Source: Alphaproteobacteria bacterium (GTDB taxonomy: Bacteria > Pseudomonadota > Alphaproteobacteria > Sphingomonadales > Sphingomonadaceae). From it: 41,413 nucleotides of DNA. A program made the translations under genes and the position numbers. Below the pieces are notes generated by a model that was not told the DNA's origin, ran no database searches, and worked only from the letters and a program-made list of their open reading frames with translations. Of this stretch, positions 1-14,098 are shown one piece after another. The stretch is taken from positions 1 to 41,413 of the forward strand of contig QBLU01000031.1 in NCBI GenBank assembly GCA_003241875.1. Reading direction: 5' to 3'. The stretch's first letter is position 1. Each line of letters begins with the position of its first letter.

Positions 1-436
1 GGTCGACGCCGAGCAGTTGCGCCGACCGCCGCGACAGGTCGATGATCCGCCCAGCCACGAAAGGCCCGCGATCGTTGATCCGCACCGTCAGCTTGCGGCC
101 GTTGTCGAAATTCTCGACCTCGACATAGCTCGGCATCGGCAGCGTCTTGTGCGCCGCGGTCACGTCATCCTGATCATAACGTTCGCCATTGGCGGTGCTG
201 AGGGCGTGAAAACCGGGGCCATACCAGCTGGCGATGCCCTTTTCGTCATAGGCGCGATCGTCGGCGGGGTAATACCAGACGCCGAACACCTGATAGGGCT
301 TGCCGATCTTGGGAGCGCCGGGAACGCTGGCCGGGGCACGCGCCGCGGGGCCATGGGCCGGCGGCCGATTGCTCGATGCGCAGGCGGCCAGCAGCAGGGC
401 CAGGACCAGCTCAACGCGTGGCCGTTGCAACCGCAT
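1..436 (-). CDS. rlpA: RlpA-type septal ring lytic transglycosylase/lipoprotein, 3' part outside window
   Basis: The reading frame enters from the left edge of the window, so only the N-terminal 145 codons are present. The ATG at 436 begins a signal sequence ending in a lipobox (LLLAAC, Cys19), so the mature protein is predicted to be an outer-membrane or periplasmic lipoprotein. A proline/alanine-rich linker follows, then KPYQVFGVWYYP, GIASWYG, TANGERYD and TVRINDRGPF, the hallmark double-psi beta-barrel motifs of RlpA, which cleaves denuded glycan strands at the septum. Any C-terminal SPOR domain would lie outside the window. The start overlaps the end of the upstream lytic transglycosylase gene by 26 bp, which suggests translational coupling and a shared cell-wall role. 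I chose this ATG because it places the lipobox at the expected distance. Confidence 0.88.
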   Translation of the reverse strand, partial: MRLQRPRVELVLALLLAACASSNRPPAHGPAARAPASVPGAPKIGKPYQVFGVWYYPADDRAYDEKGIASWYGPGFHALSTANGERYDQDDVTAAHKTLPMPSYVEVENFDNGRKLTVRINDRGPFVAGRIIDLSRRSAQLLGVD

Positions 437-1436
437 CCCCCAGCAGCGCCACCGACAGCGCATAAAAATTCGAACAATTATAATCCATGATCGCCCGATA
501 GTTGCTGGTGACGAGAAAGGCCCCTTCGCCCGGGCCATCCGGCTCGACCAGCGTCATCGGCACGTCATCGGCCGGCCAGAGCGCGTTCATCGGCTGGAGC
601 CCCTGTGCGCGCCAGTCGCGCGCCGGCAGCGGCAGGCTGTGACGCAACAGCGGCTTTATGCAGCTTGTCGGCGCCACCGGGTTGGCAACGGTGGCGCGGT
701 CGAAGCCCGGCGGCACCAGGGCGCGAAAGCCCCAGGTCAGCCCCGGTTTCCAGCCGGCATCGGCGAGGTAGCGGCCGATCGAGGTGAAGGTGTCGGGCAC
801 ATTGGACCAGATATCGATGCGGCCGTCGCCATCGCCGTCGGCGGCATGGGCAAGATAGCTCGACGGCAGGAACTGCGCCTGGCCAAAGGCGCCGGCCCAG
901 CTGCCGCGCATCTGGTCGCGGCGCGCCCGGCCTTCCCCGACCATCTGGACAGCGGCGTCGAGTTCCTTGGTGAACAGGGCCGCGCGGCGACCGTCATAGG
1001 CAAGCGTCGCCAGCGCCGAGGGCAGGTCGAAATTGCCGGTGACGGCGCCATAGCTGGTTTCCATGCCCCAGATGGCGATGATGATTTCGGGTGCCACGCC
1101 CGTCAGCGCCGCGGCCGCCTGCAGCGCGGCAAGGTTCTCGCCTGCGCGCGCCCGGCCCTGGGTGATGCGCGCATCGGTGAGTTGCCGTGTCAGATAATCG
1201 GCGAAGATGTTGCGCTTGCCGCTGTCGTCGGGCTGGGCACGGTCGAGAGACACGACGCGCGGCAGATACACGGCGTTGGCCAGGCCCGCATCGAGCCATT
1301 CGCGCTTCAATCCGCGCGCTTCGGCGGCGTTGCGGTAATTGTCGAGCCAGATCCGAAAGCCGAGGGCCTGGTCGGATTCGTCGGCAAGGGCCGGCACCAT
1401 GGCCAACAGGGCCAGAACAAGAAAACGGATACGCAT
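411..1436 (-). CDS. Lytic murein transglycosylase, MltB family
   Basis: The product is 341 aa with an N-terminal signal peptide (MRIRFLVLALLAMVPALADE). The body carries the MltB/SLT family-3 pattern: IIIAIWGMETSYG around residues 115-130 with the catalytic Glu in GMETSYG, SWAGAFGQAQFLPSSYL, and a DGDGRIDIW metal-loop-like stretch. Such enzymes cleave the MurNAc-GlcNAc bond of peptidoglycan to give 1,6-anhydro ends in the periplasm. A longer in-frame reading starts at 1583, but it would run through the oppositely oriented tRNA-Ser gene. The ATG at 1436 gives a clean signal peptide, so it is preferred. There is no lipobox, so the protein is probably soluble or membrane-anchored rather than a lipoprotein. 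It overlaps the downstream rlpA start and likely forms an operon with it. Confidence 0.9.
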   Translation of the reverse strand: MRIRFLVLALLAMVPALADESDQALGFRIWLDNYRNAAEARGLKREWLDAGLANAVYLPRVVSLDRAQPDDSGKRNIFADYLTRQLTDARITQGRARAGENLAALQAAAALTGVAPEIIIAIWGMETSYGAVTGNFDLPSALATLAYDGRRAALFTKELDAAVQMVGEGRARRDQMRGSWAGAFGQAQFLPSSYLAHAADGDGDGRIDIWSNVPDTFTSIGRYLADAGWKPGLTWGFRALVPPGFDRATVANPVAPTSCIKPLLRHSLPLPARDWRAQGLQPMNALWPADDVPMTLVEPDGPGEGAFLVTSNYRAIMDYNCSNFYALSVALLGDAVATATR

Positions 1437-1529
1437 ACCAGATGTTGTGCCACACCCGGACGCCGATACAAACGCCATTTCGCCTCGCCGCTTGCATCGA
1501 CGCGACGGCTTGGGCAAGGCAACCCCCAC

Positions 1530-1617
1530 GGAAGGGTGGCAGAGTGGTCGATTGCAGCGGTCTTGAAAACCGCCGATGTGCAAGCATCCGTGGGTTCGAA
1601 TCCCACCCCTTCCGCCA
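1530..1617 (+). tRNA. tRNA-Ser (anticodon UGA)
   Basis: The acceptor stem GGAAGGG (1530-1536) pairs with CCCTTCC (1607-1613), followed by the discriminator G and an encoded CCA (1615-1617). The anticodon stem GCGGT/ACCGC encloses the loop CTTGAAA, giving anticodon TGA. The T-arm is GTGGG-TTCGAAT-CCCAC. A long variable arm marks it as a class II serine tRNA. It lies between divergently read genes. No clear intrinsic terminator follows. Confidence 0.95.
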
Positions 1618-1632
1618 GAACCAGGTCGCGAG

Positions 1633-2090
1633 CTAGGCGAAGCGCCGCTGCAGCGGGCGAAAATCGGTGCGGCGCCACAGTGGGTCGGCGGGCTCCTCGG
1701 GATTGACCGGCGCGTTCTTCAGATAGCCGAAATACGATGCGATCAGCCGGCCGTCGTTGCCGATGACCGCGGTGCGGTCGTGGAAGACGCGGCTGTTGTC
1801 GAGCATGAGCATGTCGCCCGCCTGCCAATCGATGGCAGCAGTCAGCCTGTCGCCGGTCGCCTGCACGATCTCCAGCCATGCGTCCGCAGCAGCGGCGCGC
1901 CATGGTGGCGAAACACCGCCATCAGCGCCTCGGCCGGGATGTACAGCGGCGAACGCTGGCCGGTCGCCTGCAAGACGACATGGGGCCGACCGGCCACCGG
2001 CGCGATCACGTCCATTTGCAGCGTCTCCGTCCCGATTGCACGGTGCTGCACAGCGCCCGGAACGCCGCGCGCGATAGGGCGTCGGTGCCG
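1633..2090 (-). pseudogene. Remnant of a TauD/TfdA-family Fe(II)/2-oxoglutarate dioxygenase (C-terminal half)
   Basis: The last 77 or so codons read openly and contain WQAGDMLMLDNSRVFHDRTA, the distal iron-binding His region of TauD/TfdA enzymes, and end at TAG (1633-1635). Reading upstream, the homologous text continues only by changing frame. One switch lies near 1880-1905, where EALMAVFRHHGAP passes to AAADAWLEIVQ. Another lies near 2030, where DALSRAAFRALCSTVQSG passes to TETLQMDVIAPV. The N-terminal half, including the HxD iron motif, is absent. I therefore call it a decayed, truncated gene. Sequencing indels could explain the frameshifts but not the missing half. It ends 15 bp from the tRNA-Ser gene, a common integration and rearrangement site. 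Confidence 0.65.
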
Positions 2091-2493
2091 CCGTCCCCCG
2101 CCCCCGCCGCGCTGTCGCCGTCCGACCGGTATTTGCTCGGCTTCGAAGGTGACACGGCGATCGTGCTCTACTTTCCGCTGGCCGATTATCTGGCCGCCGA
2201 TCCCTTGCCGGTCCTGATGGCGGTCGCGACGCTGCTCGAGCAGCCCGTGGCGGCAGCCGAAGCGCAAGCCATTGTAGGCGGCCGCCGATCGCGGCCTATG
2301 CCAAGAACCCGATTGCGGCGTTCGACAACGGCAACCGCCTACCGCGCCGCGCCGCGCCGCGTCACTGTCGGTGCTCGGCAGCGAGATGGTGGCTGCGCGC
2401 CACTGGCTGTCGGCGCGACTGGTGAACAATCCCCTGCCCCGGCGCCGCGACCGACCGCTGCCCGGCGCCGTATCGCGCAACCGCCTCGCCTGA
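2086..2493 (+). pseudogene. Frameshifted gene remnant of uncertain identity, possibly sulfotransferase-like
   Basis: Three blocks with gene-like codon use follow each other on the plus strand in different frames. The first begins PSDRYLLGFEGDTAIVLYFP and runs to about 2280, the second reads AAYAKNPIAAFDNGNRLPRR, and the third begins SLSVLGSEMVAARHWLSARL and runs to a TGA at 2491-2493. The last frame change falls in a short run of repeated CGCCG units (about 2342-2362), a plausible slippage site. No start codon or N-terminus can be seen. The layout (an ADPLPVL stretch, then an AYAKNP block, then a terminal helix) recalls the end of some sulfotransferases, but that is a weak guess. Its stop codon directly abuts the stop codon of the convergent dehydrogenase gene. 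Confidence 0.4.
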
Positions 2494-3450
2494 TCAGATC
2501 TTGACGATGGCCTTGCCCGAGAGGGTCGCGGCCGCCATCGCGTCGAAGGCCTTGGTGGCATCCTCCAGTGGCACTGTGACACCGATCTGGGGCCGCAGCG
2601 CCGCGGCCCGGGCATCGATCGCCGCGATATGGCGGCGGCCGGCAGCGGGATCCTGGCGCCCGAACTCGCCGGCGCGGACGCCCAGCACCTCGATTTCCTT
2701 CAGCAACGCATGGTTGAGCGGAAACGGCGCCGGCCGGCCGCCGGTAAAGCCGATGATCAGATAGCGGCCGTTGCGTCGCAGCGTGCGGACCGCCTGAGGC
2801 ACCAGCGGTCCTCCCACCGGATCGAAGACAATATCGATATCGCGCGCCTCGATCGCCGGCGCCGCGCGGTCGACGAGTATCGTGTCGTGTGCCCCCGCCG
2901 CCCGCGCCAGCGCCAGGCGTTCCGCCGTGGAGGCAACCGCCACGACATGGGCGCCCTCGTGGGCGGCAAGCGCCACCGCGGCCAGGCCCATGCCGCCGCC
3001 GGCGCCGGTTACCAGCACGCTCTCCCCCGGTTGCAGGCGGCCGCGGGTCATCAGCCCGACCCAGGCCGTCAACGCCCCGACGGTGAAGCTCGCCGCCTCG
3101 GCATCATCAAGCCCCTCCGGCACCGGGCGTACCGACGTGACGGGCAAGGTCAGCCGCTCGGCGAAACAGCCGCCACGCCCGCCGACTATGACCCGCGCCC
3201 CGGCCAGTGCCTCAGCCCCGTCCCCACAAGCGATGACAGTGCCACAGCCCTCGGTGCCGGGGATGAACGGCAACTCGGGGCGAAATTGATAGCCGCCCGA
3301 AAGCATCAGCAAATCGGGAAAGTTGAGGCTCGCCGTTCGCAACGCGACGGTCACTTCGCCGGGTCCGGGCGGTGCCGGCTCGGGCCATTCGGCCTCGAAG
3401 CGCAATCCCGAGCGGTCGTCGCTCAATGCATGGCAAACCAGTGCCCGCAT
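2494..3450 (-). CDS. Zinc-independent quinone oxidoreductase-like MDR-family dehydrogenase
   Basis: The product is 318 aa. The N-terminal GroES-like domain has TASLNFPDLLMLSGGYQF and PFIPGTEGCG, as in NADPH:quinone oxidoreductases. The Rossmann part has VLVTGAGGGMGLAAVALA (around residues 145-162), the NADP-binding glycine motif. The catalytic-zinc Cys/His set of classical alcohol dehydrogenases is not seen. It therefore belongs to the medium-chain reductases that use NADPH to reduce quinones or enoyl substrates; the natural substrate cannot be read from sequence. It is tightly followed upstream by the rhomboid gene (stop at 3451), so rhomboid and this gene may be cotranscribed. Confidence 0.85.
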   Translation of the reverse strand: MRALVCHALSDDRSGLRFEAEWPEPAPPGPGEVTVALRTASLNFPDLLMLSGGYQFRPELPFIPGTEGCGTVIACGDGAEALAGARVIVGGRGGCFAERLTLPVTSVRPVPEGLDDAEAASFTVGALTAWVGLMTRGRLQPGESVLVTGAGGGMGLAAVALAAHEGAHVVAVASTAERLALARAAGAHDTILVDRAAPAIEARDIDIVFDPVGGPLVPQAVRTLRRNGRYLIIGFTGGRPAPFPLNHALLKEIEVLGVRAGEFGRQDPAAGRRHIAAIDARAAALRPQIGVTVPLEDATKAFDAMAAATLSGKAIVKI

Positions 3451-4107
3451 TCAGAGCGGCTGCGGCCCGCGGCCCCATATCCGCGCGATCAGCAGCCCGG
3501 CGATGAAGCCGCCGATATGCGCCCAGATCGCCACCTGCATGCCGCCGCCTTGAAACGCGACCGCCGTCAGCAATTGCAGCGCGATCCAGGTCGCGGCATA
3601 CCAGAGTGCGGTCAGCGTCTCGCCCGATATCGTCAGGCCAAGCACACGACGCGCCGACACCCGGCTTTGCGCGAACAGCACGGCATAGGCGCCGAACACC
3701 GCCGCAATGGCACCGCTGGCGCCGACCACCGGCAGCGTATCCGCCGTTCCGGCAAGGACCTGCACGATGCCGCCGATGATGCCGCCGGCCAGAAAGATCC
3801 CGACCACGGCCCAGCGCCCGGTAACCCATTCCACATAGCGGCCGACCCAAGCCAGGAACAGGACGTTGAGGCCCAGGTGCAGCCAGCCGCCATGGAGAAA
3901 GATGTGGGTGAACAAGGTCGCAAATGCCGATACGGCATCGGCACGCCCGGCGATGGCCGCGGTGATCCGCGCCGGGATCAACCCGAAGTTGAAATGCACT
4001 GCATCGGCAAAACCGGCACCGGCAATCGCCGTCGCGACCTGTACGACAACGCACAGGCCGATCAGCGAATTGGTGGCGATCGGTGTCGGCGGTTTGAAGG
4101 GTTTCAC
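3451..4107 (-). CDS. Rhomboid-family intramembrane serine protease
   Basis: This is a polytopic membrane protein of about 218 aa. It shows HIFLHGGWLHLGLNVLFLAWVG (the conserved HxxxxHxxxN-type helix), GASGAIAAVFGAY with the GxSG catalytic serine, and AHIGGFIAGLL with the catalytic His in a later helix. The family cleaves transmembrane segments within the bilayer. Two GTG starts are possible. One at 4161 overlaps the end of greA by 41 bp and adds a polar, serine-rich leader. The other, at 4107, lies 13 bp behind the greA stop and puts the first membrane helix close to the N-terminus; I prefer it, but without a clear Shine-Dalgarno the choice is uncertain. It is probably transcribed with greA. 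Confidence 0.85.
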   Translation of the reverse strand: MKPFKPPTPIATNSLIGLCVVVQVATAIAGAGFADAVHFNFGLIPARITAAIAGRADAVSAFATLFTHIFLHGGWLHLGLNVLFLAWVGRYVEWVTGRWAVVGIFLAGGIIGGIVQVLAGTADTLPVVGASGAIAAVFGAYAVLFAQSRVSARRVLGLTISGETLTALWYAATWIALQLLTAVAFQGGGMQVAIWAHIGGFIAGLLIARIWGRGPQPL

Positions 4108-4120
4108 CGCGTCGTCACGG

Positions 4121-4600
4121 TCAGATGAACTCGACGCTTTCGATGGTGTAGTAGCGATCACCTGACGGCGTCGTCACTTCGACCTCCTCGCCGATGCGAC
4201 GGCCGATAAGCGCCCGGCCGAGCGGGCTGTTGTAGCTGATCCGGCCACGGCGCGCGTCGGCTTCGGTGTGGCCGACGATCTGATAGACGATCTTCTTGTC
4301 GTCCTCATCGAGCAGATGGACAGTGGCGCCGAACACGACCTTGTCGCCCGACAGCGTCGTCGGGTCGATGATGACAGCCCGCGCAAGCTGGTCCTCGAGC
4401 TCTATCACCTGGGCTTCGATCTGGCCCTGGCGCTCTTTGGCAGCGTGATACTCGGCGTTTTCGGAAAGGTCGCCATGCGCGCGCGCGACTTCGATCTGCT
4501 CGACGACCTCCGGCCGCTCGATTTCCTTCAGGCGCTTCAATGTGGTCGCCAGGACCGCATGACCTTCTGCCAGCATAGGCAGTTTCTCGACCGTTGCCAT
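4121..4600 (-). CDS. greA: Transcription elongation factor GreA
   Basis: The product is 159 aa, close to the usual 158. The N-terminal antiparallel coiled coil spans residues 1-75 and includes [17 protein letters not shown] and [17 protein letters not shown], where the acidic tip residues (D and E of GDLSENAEY) sit. The C-terminal FKBP-like domain ends in [21 protein letters not shown] and the YTIESVEF tail. GreA binds the secondary channel of RNA polymerase and stimulates transcript cleavage in backtracked complexes. The ATG at 4600 was preferred over an in-frame GTG three codons earlier because of its fit to family length. The carB terminator lies just upstream, so greA should have its own promoter, though none was convincing. 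Confidence 0.95.
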   Translation of the reverse strand: MATVEKLPMLAEGHAVLATTLKRLKEIERPEVVEQIEVARAHGDLSENAEYHAAKERQGQIEAQVIELEDQLARAVIIDPTTLSGDKVVFGATVHLLDEDDKKIVYQIVGHTEADARRGRISYNSPLGRALIGRRIGEEVEVTTPSGDRYYTIESVEFI

Positions 4601-4635
4601 TCTCGTCACTCAACCTTCTGATCGCTCAAAGACGC

Positions 4636-4675
4636 GCCCCTGCGGTGATAGTTCCACCGCAGGGGCTTCGCTGTC
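4636..4675 (-). terminator. Intrinsic terminator of the car operon
   Basis: A perfect 12-bp stem (4636-4647 with 4655-4666) encloses a 7-nt loop. Read on the minus strand, it lies 20 bp after the carB stop. A short T-rich stretch (GCGTCTTT) follows. It separates carB from greA. Confidence 0.8.
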
Positions 4676-4685
4676 CGTGGGGGTC

Positions 4686-7933
<3,248 letters not shown>

Positions 7934-7934
<1 letters not shown>

Positions 7935-8290
7935 TATTCTTCGGATCCGGTTTCGGCGGCGCAGCCCCAGCCATCGAACTCGACGCCATGGCTGATCTCG
8001 ATTTGGAGTGCGCGGGTGATGAGTGCTTTCAGGGCGTCGCGCGTGACCGGGCCATCGACCTGCAGGTCCGCTGCCCAGTCGCCATCCTCGAACTCGCCGA
8101 AGTCGATGAAGCGAAAGCCGAGGCCCTGCGCGTCTTCCGCGAGGCTCTCGATATCGTCCTGCGGCCCTTTGAAATGCACGTCGATGGTGCGCGACTGTTC
8201 GGCGATATCGCCATTGGCGGCGAGTGCGAGCAAGACCTCTTCGTTGGCATCAAGTTCGTCGGCCAAACGTTTGGGATCAATGGCGCTCAT
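7934..8290 (-). CDS. RraB-domain protein (regulator of RNase E activity B family)
   Basis: The product is an acidic protein of 118 aa. The C-terminal [13 protein letters not shown] closely matches the EYDGWG signature of RraB, and the body ([20 protein letters not shown], then [16 protein letters not shown]) follows the family's layout. E. coli RraB binds the RNase E degradosome scaffold and modulates mRNA decay; whether this protein does so is unknown. The gene is locked between carA (4-bp ATGA overlap) and carB (1-bp overlap), so it is made with the two CPSase subunits. It is about 20 residues shorter than the E. coli protein, lacking its long acidic tail. The family call rests on motif recognition only. 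Confidence 0.8.
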
Positions 8291-9459
8291 GCCGACTTCT
8301 CCAGCGAAGCCACGAACTTTTCGAACAGATATTTGCTGTCCTGCGGCCCCGGGCTCGCCTCTGGGTGATACTGCACCGAAAACGCCGGTGTGTCGGTCAG
8401 CTCCAGCCCCGCCAGCGAGCCGTCGAACAGGGAGATATGCGTCGGCCGGGCGTTGGCGGGCAGCGTCTCGGTCTCGACCGCAAAACCATGGTTCATCGAG
8501 GTAATCTCGACCCGGCCATCATCGAGACGCTTGACCGGGTGGTTGGCGCCGCGGTGCCCCTGCTGCATCTTCACGGTCTTGGCGCCCACCGCCAACCCGA
8601 GCAACTGGTGGCCGAGGCAGATACCGAACAGCGGCAGGTTGTCATTGAGGAACTTCTGGATCGTCGGCACGGCATAGACGCCGGTTGCCGCGGGATCGCC
8701 GGGGCCGTTCGACAGGAAAATCCCGTCGGGCTTCAGCGTCATGATCTCGTCATAGCTTGCCGTCGCCGGCACCACCGTCACCCGCGCGCCCGCGGCGACG
8801 AGGTTGCGCAGGATATTCCGCTTCATCCCGTAGTCTATCGCGACAACGTGCGGGCCGTCCGGATTGCCACTGTGCAATGCATAGCCGTCCTGCAGCGTCC
8901 ACAGGCCATCGTCCCAAGTGTAATTCTGCGTCGTGCTGATGACCGACGCCAGGTCCATTCCGAGCAGCCCGGGCCAGCCCTTGGCCTGGCGCATCAGGTC
9001 CTTCAGATCGAAGCTGCCGGCGCGGTTATGCGCGATCACGGCATTGGGGGCGCCGCCCATACGGATGCGTCTGGTCAACGCGCGGGTGTCGACGCCCGAA
9101 ATGCCGATCCGGCCCCAGGCGCGCATCCAGTCGTCGAAATTGCGGGTGGAGCGAAACGAAGCGGCCGGCGTGATCGCCTCGCGTACGACACAGCCCAGCG
9201 CGTGCGGATTAGGCGATTCGATATCGTCGGGATTGGAACCGACATTGCCGATATGCGGGAAGGTAAAGGTGATGATCTGACCGGCGTATGAAGGGTCGGA
9301 GATCACCTCCTGATAGCCTGTCATTGCGGTGTTGAAACAAACCTCGCCAACGGCGGCCCCTTCGGCACCAAAGCCCTTGCCCCAGATAACGGATCCGTCG
9401 GCCAGAACCAGAACGCCAGTCGCACCTTTTGGTTGTGCGGGTGCGGGCGCCAAGGCCAT
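8287..9459 (-). CDS. carA: Carbamoyl-phosphate synthase small (glutaminase) subunit
   Basis: The product is 390 aa. The N-terminal CPSase_sm domain (residues 15-150) includes GEVCFNTAMTGYQEVISDPS and the conserved NPHALGCVVRE region. The class I glutamine amidotransferase domain has the nucleophile Cys281 in FGICLGHQLLGLA and the His365/Glu367 pair in SVQYHPEASPGP. It releases ammonia from glutamine and passes it to CarB. It is the first gene of the operon, followed with 4-bp overlap by the rraB-like gene. A good promoter lies about 60-85 bp upstream of the ATG, and a weak AGGA ribosome site is present. No attenuator-like leader peptide was found. Confidence 0.98.
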   Translation of the reverse strand: MALAPAPAQPKGATGVLVLADGSVIWGKGFGAEGAAVGEVCFNTAMTGYQEVISDPSYAGQIITFTFPHIGNVGSNPDDIESPNPHALGCVVREAITPAASFRSTRNFDDWMRAWGRIGISGVDTRALTRRIRMGGAPNAVIAHNRAGSFDLKDLMRQAKGWPGLLGMDLASVISTTQNYTWDDGLWTLQDGYALHSGNPDGPHVVAIDYGMKRNILRNLVAAGARVTVVPATASYDEIMTLKPDGIFLSNGPGDPAATGVYAVPTIQKFLNDNLPLFGICLGHQLLGLAVGAKTVKMQQGHRGANHPVKRLDDGRVEITSMNHGFAVETETLPANARPTHISLFDGSLAGLELTDTPAFSVQYHPEASPGPQDSKYLFEKFVASLEKSA

Positions 9460-9516
9460 GGGGAATCCTTTAGGGTTGGGCTTCTCGCCTGCTGTTTGGG
9501 GCTCAAACGGCTGGCG

Positions 9517-9545
9517 AGTTAGGGGCGGCTTTCCCCGCCGTCAAT
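9517..9545 (-). promoter_or_regulatory. Predicted promoter of the carA operon
   Basis: Read on the minus strand, ATTGAC (9545-9540) is separated by exactly 17 bp from CTAACT (9522-9517). This is close to the alphaproteobacterial housekeeping consensus CTTGAC-N17-CTATAT. The spacer contains a GGCGG/CCGCC inverted repeat that could be an operator. The transcript would have a leader of about 50 nt. Confidence 0.55.
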
Positions 9546-9603
9546 CTATTCTTTCTCAGCTACAGCCGCTAGGTTCGACGATTGCAGAAACGGGACGACA
9601 GAC

Positions 9604-10059
9604 ATGATCCGCGACGACATCAAGGCCGCCACCATCGCATCCATGAAGGCAGGGGATTCGGTGCGCACCGGCACGTTGCGCCTTATCTCGGCGGCCATCA
9701 AGAACCGCGATATCGAGCTGCGCACTGGCACGCCCCCGGCCGATGACGATGTGCTCGTCGCCGATGTCCTGTCGAAGATGGCCAAGCAGCGCCGCGAATC
9801 GATCGAGATGTACGTCCAGGGCAACCGCCCTGAGCTCGCCGACGCCGAGCGCGCCGAACTGGGCGTGATCGAAGGCTTCATGCCGGCCCAGATGTCGTCG
9901 GGCGAGGCGCAGGCGAAGATCCGCGAGATCGTCACCGAAGTCGGCGCGACGTCGGTGAAGGACATGGGCAAGGTGATGGCGCTGGTGAAGGAGCGCTTTG
10001 CCGGGCAGATCGACATGGGGACCGCGGGGGCGATGGTGAAGGTGGCACTGGCGGGTTGA
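9604..10059 (+). CDS. GatB/YqeY domain-containing protein
   Basis: The product is 151 aa and full length for the small stand-alone YqeY family. The start MIRDDIKAATIASMKAGDSV, the central AIKNRDIELRTG and the end ATSVKDMGKVMALVKERFAG are typical. The fold matches the tRNA-binding tail of GatB in the amidotransferase that makes Gln-tRNA or Asn-tRNA. The stand-alone proteins have no proven reaction. The gene is divergent from carA across a 144-bp gap. Its stop overlaps the dnaG start, an arrangement seen in many alphaproteobacteria, which suggests cotranscription with dnaG and rpoD. Confidence 0.9.
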   Translation: MIRDDIKAATIASMKAGDSVRTGTLRLISAAIKNRDIELRTGTPPADDDVLVADVLSKMAKQRRESIEMYVQGNRPELADAERAELGVIEGFMPAQMSSGEAQAKIREIVTEVGATSVKDMGKVMALVKERFAGQIDMGTAGAMVKVALAG

Positions 10060-11897
10060 GCCTACCTCCGGCCTTCCTCGACGAACTGCGCGCCCGCGTG
10101 CCGCTGGCGCCGGTCGTCGGGCGGCGGGTGAAGCTGGTGCGCGCAGGGCGCGAATGGAAAGGCTGCTGCCCCTTCCACAACGAGAAAACGCCAAGCTTTT
10201 ACGTCAACGATGACAAGGGCTTCTATCACTGCTTTGGTTGTGGCGCGCACGGTGATGTCATCCGTTTCCTGACCGAGCAGGAGGGCATGGGCTTCATCGA
10301 CGCCGTCAAGCAACTCGCCGCCCAGGCGGGCATGGAGGTGCCCAGCGAAAGCCCCGAGGCGCGGGCGCGGGCCGAGGTTGCCGACACGCTGCAATCGCTG
10401 GCCGGGCGCGCCGCCGAGTGGTTCCAGACGCAGCTGCGATCGACTGCGGGTGCCGAAGCGCGGGCCTATCTCGATCGCCGCGGTGTGTCAGCGGCGATGA
10501 TCAAGGATTTCGCGCTGGGGTTCTCGCCCGATAGCCGCACCGCGCTGAAGACCGCGTTGAAGGACGCCGGCGAGGACAAGCTGGTCGAGGCCGGGCTGCT
10601 TGGTCGCAGCGACGATGGCCAGACCTATGACCGGTTTCGCGGCCGGCTGATGTTTCCGATCCGCGATCGCCGCGGGCGAGTCGTCGGCTTCGGCGGCCGC
10701 GCTCTGGGAGACATCCAGCCCAAGTATTTGAATTCGGCCGACGGACCGCTCTTCGACAAGGGGCGCCTGCTCTACAATCTCGACCGCGCCGGGCCGGTGG
10801 CACACAAGTCCGGGCGCCTTGTTGTCGTCGAGGGCTATATGGATGTTATCGGCGTTGCCCAGGCCAGCATCGCCGAACTGGTGGCGCCGCTCGGCACCGC
10901 GATGACCGAAACCCAGCTGGCGCTGGCGTGGCGGCAGGTCGATGAGCCGATCCTGTGCTTCGATGGCGACGGCGCCGGTCAACGCGCGGCGTTGCGGGCC
11001 TGCCTGCGCGCCCTGCCCCTGCTGGCGCCGGCCAAGTCGCTGCGCATCGCCACGCTGCCGCCGGGCGAGGATCCCGACGACCTCGTCAAGCGCGGCGGCG
11101 CGCCGGCGTTCGAGGCCGTCCTGGCGGCGGCTTTGCCGCTGAGCGAATATCTGTGGCGCAGCGAGACCGAAGGCCAGGACACAGCGACGCCCGAACGCCG
11201 CGCGGCCGTGCGGCAGCGGTTGAAGGTTCACGCCGATGCCATCGCCGATCCGTCGGTCCGGGCGCTTTATGCCGCCGACTTCAACGCCCGTTTCGATGCG
11301 CTCTATTTTGCCCGCCCCGAACGGCCGCCACGCCAGCCCTTCGTGCGCGGCGCACGTTATGTGGCACCATTGGCCGGCGCATCACCGGCACTGCGCTCGC
11401 GCGGGCTTGGCAACCAGACCGCAAGCGGCGAGGTCACGGCGCTGCTCGTCGGCCTGCTGACCCATCCTGGGCTGGCCGATCGTCACGGCGAGGCCTTGGC
11501 GGCGTTGCCGCTGTCCGACCCGCGCCAGGCCGAACTGCGCGATGCGATCCTATCGGCGCTGGCGGTCCGTCCCGACCTTGAAAGTGACGCGCTGAATGCC
11601 GACCTTGTGAGTAGAGGCGTCGGCGGGCTGGCCGACGTTACATTGAAATCCAATCGCTTGCGCTTTTCCTTTACCAGGAAAGATGCGCCGGCTGAGGCAA
11701 CGGCCCGGGACTTTGGCATGATGGTCGACACCATTGCAGCCCGTACCCGGATCGAGCTGGAGCTGGAAACCGCCACGGCGCGGTTTCGTTCGAGCCTGGA
11801 AGACAGTGATTTCGAGCGTCAGCAGGCCCTGCTTGCCGAACGCGTCGAGATTGATTCGGCGATGATGCGACTGGCGGAATCCCTGCGCGACGATTAA
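10056..11897 (+). CDS. dnaG: DNA primase
   Basis: The product is 613 aa. The N-terminal CHC2 zinc finger uses Cys38, His41, Cys59 and Cys62 (CPFH...YHCFGCG). The TOPRIM catalytic core has Glu259 in [12 protein letters not shown] and Asp303/Asp305 in [11 protein letters not shown], where metal ions for primer synthesis bind. The C-terminal part should be the DnaB-helicase-binding domain. The start is TTG at 10056, overlapping the yqeY stop (TTGA). This start gives the expected short N-terminus before the zinc finger, and no other start fits. Coupling to yqeY would control output. rpoD follows 70 bp later, so this is a macromolecular-synthesis-type operon without rpsU. Confidence 0.97.
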   Translation: MSLPPAFLDELRARVPLAPVVGRRVKLVRAGREWKGCCPFHNEKTPSFYVNDDKGFYHCFGCGAHGDVIRFLTEQEGMGFIDAVKQLAAQAGMEVPSESPEARARAEVADTLQSLAGRAAEWFQTQLRSTAGAEARAYLDRRGVSAAMIKDFALGFSPDSRTALKTALKDAGEDKLVEAGLLGRSDDGQTYDRFRGRLMFPIRDRRGRVVGFGGRALGDIQPKYLNSADGPLFDKGRLLYNLDRAGPVAHKSGRLVVVEGYMDVIGVAQASIAELVAPLGTAMTETQLALAWRQVDEPILCFDGDGAGQRAALRACLRALPLLAPAKSLRIATLPPGEDPDDLVKRGGAPAFEAVLAAALPLSEYLWRSETEGQDTATPERRAAVRQRLKVHADAIADPSVRALYAADFNARFDALYFARPERPPRQPFVRGARYVAPLAGASPALRSRGLGNQTASGEVTALLVGLLTHPGLADRHGEALAALPLSDPRQAELRDAILSALAVRPDLESDALNADLVSRGVGGLADVTLKSNRLRFSFTRKDAPAEATARDFGMMVDTIAARTRIELELETATARFRSSLEDSDFERQQALLAERVEIDSAMMRLAESLRDD

Positions 11898-11967
11898 AGG
11901 CGATATGATTCGCCGGAAAGCGCCCCGGGAAACTGGAAGTTCGCTGGACGGACAAGGGAAGCAACGA

Positions 11968-14016
<2,049 letters not shown>

Positions 14017-14024
14017 TCGTTCGC

Positions 14025-14052
14025 CTGCCGCATCCCTCGCGGGGTGCGGCAG
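14025..14052 (+). terminator. Possible terminator after rpoD
   Basis: A 12-bp stem (14025-14036 with 14041-14052, one T-G pair) with a TCGC tetraloop starts 9 bp past the rpoD stop. There is no T-run, so it may act as a pause site or mRNA-stabilising hairpin instead of a terminator. Confidence 0.45.
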
Positions 14053-14098
14053 CGCAACGACATTGCCAGATCGGGGCGGACGGGCGATAAACTCGGGC

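Noticed and set aside
2329-2370. CGCCG-rich short repeats as a CRISPR or tandem array
   Set aside because: Only a few 5-bp units of low complexity; no spacer structure. More likely a slippage site.
1842-2615. Minus-strand 257-codon frame as an intact gene
   Set aside because: Only its middle matches the dioxygenase remnant. The rest is arginine-rich and unlike any protein, so it is a chance open frame over two decayed genes.
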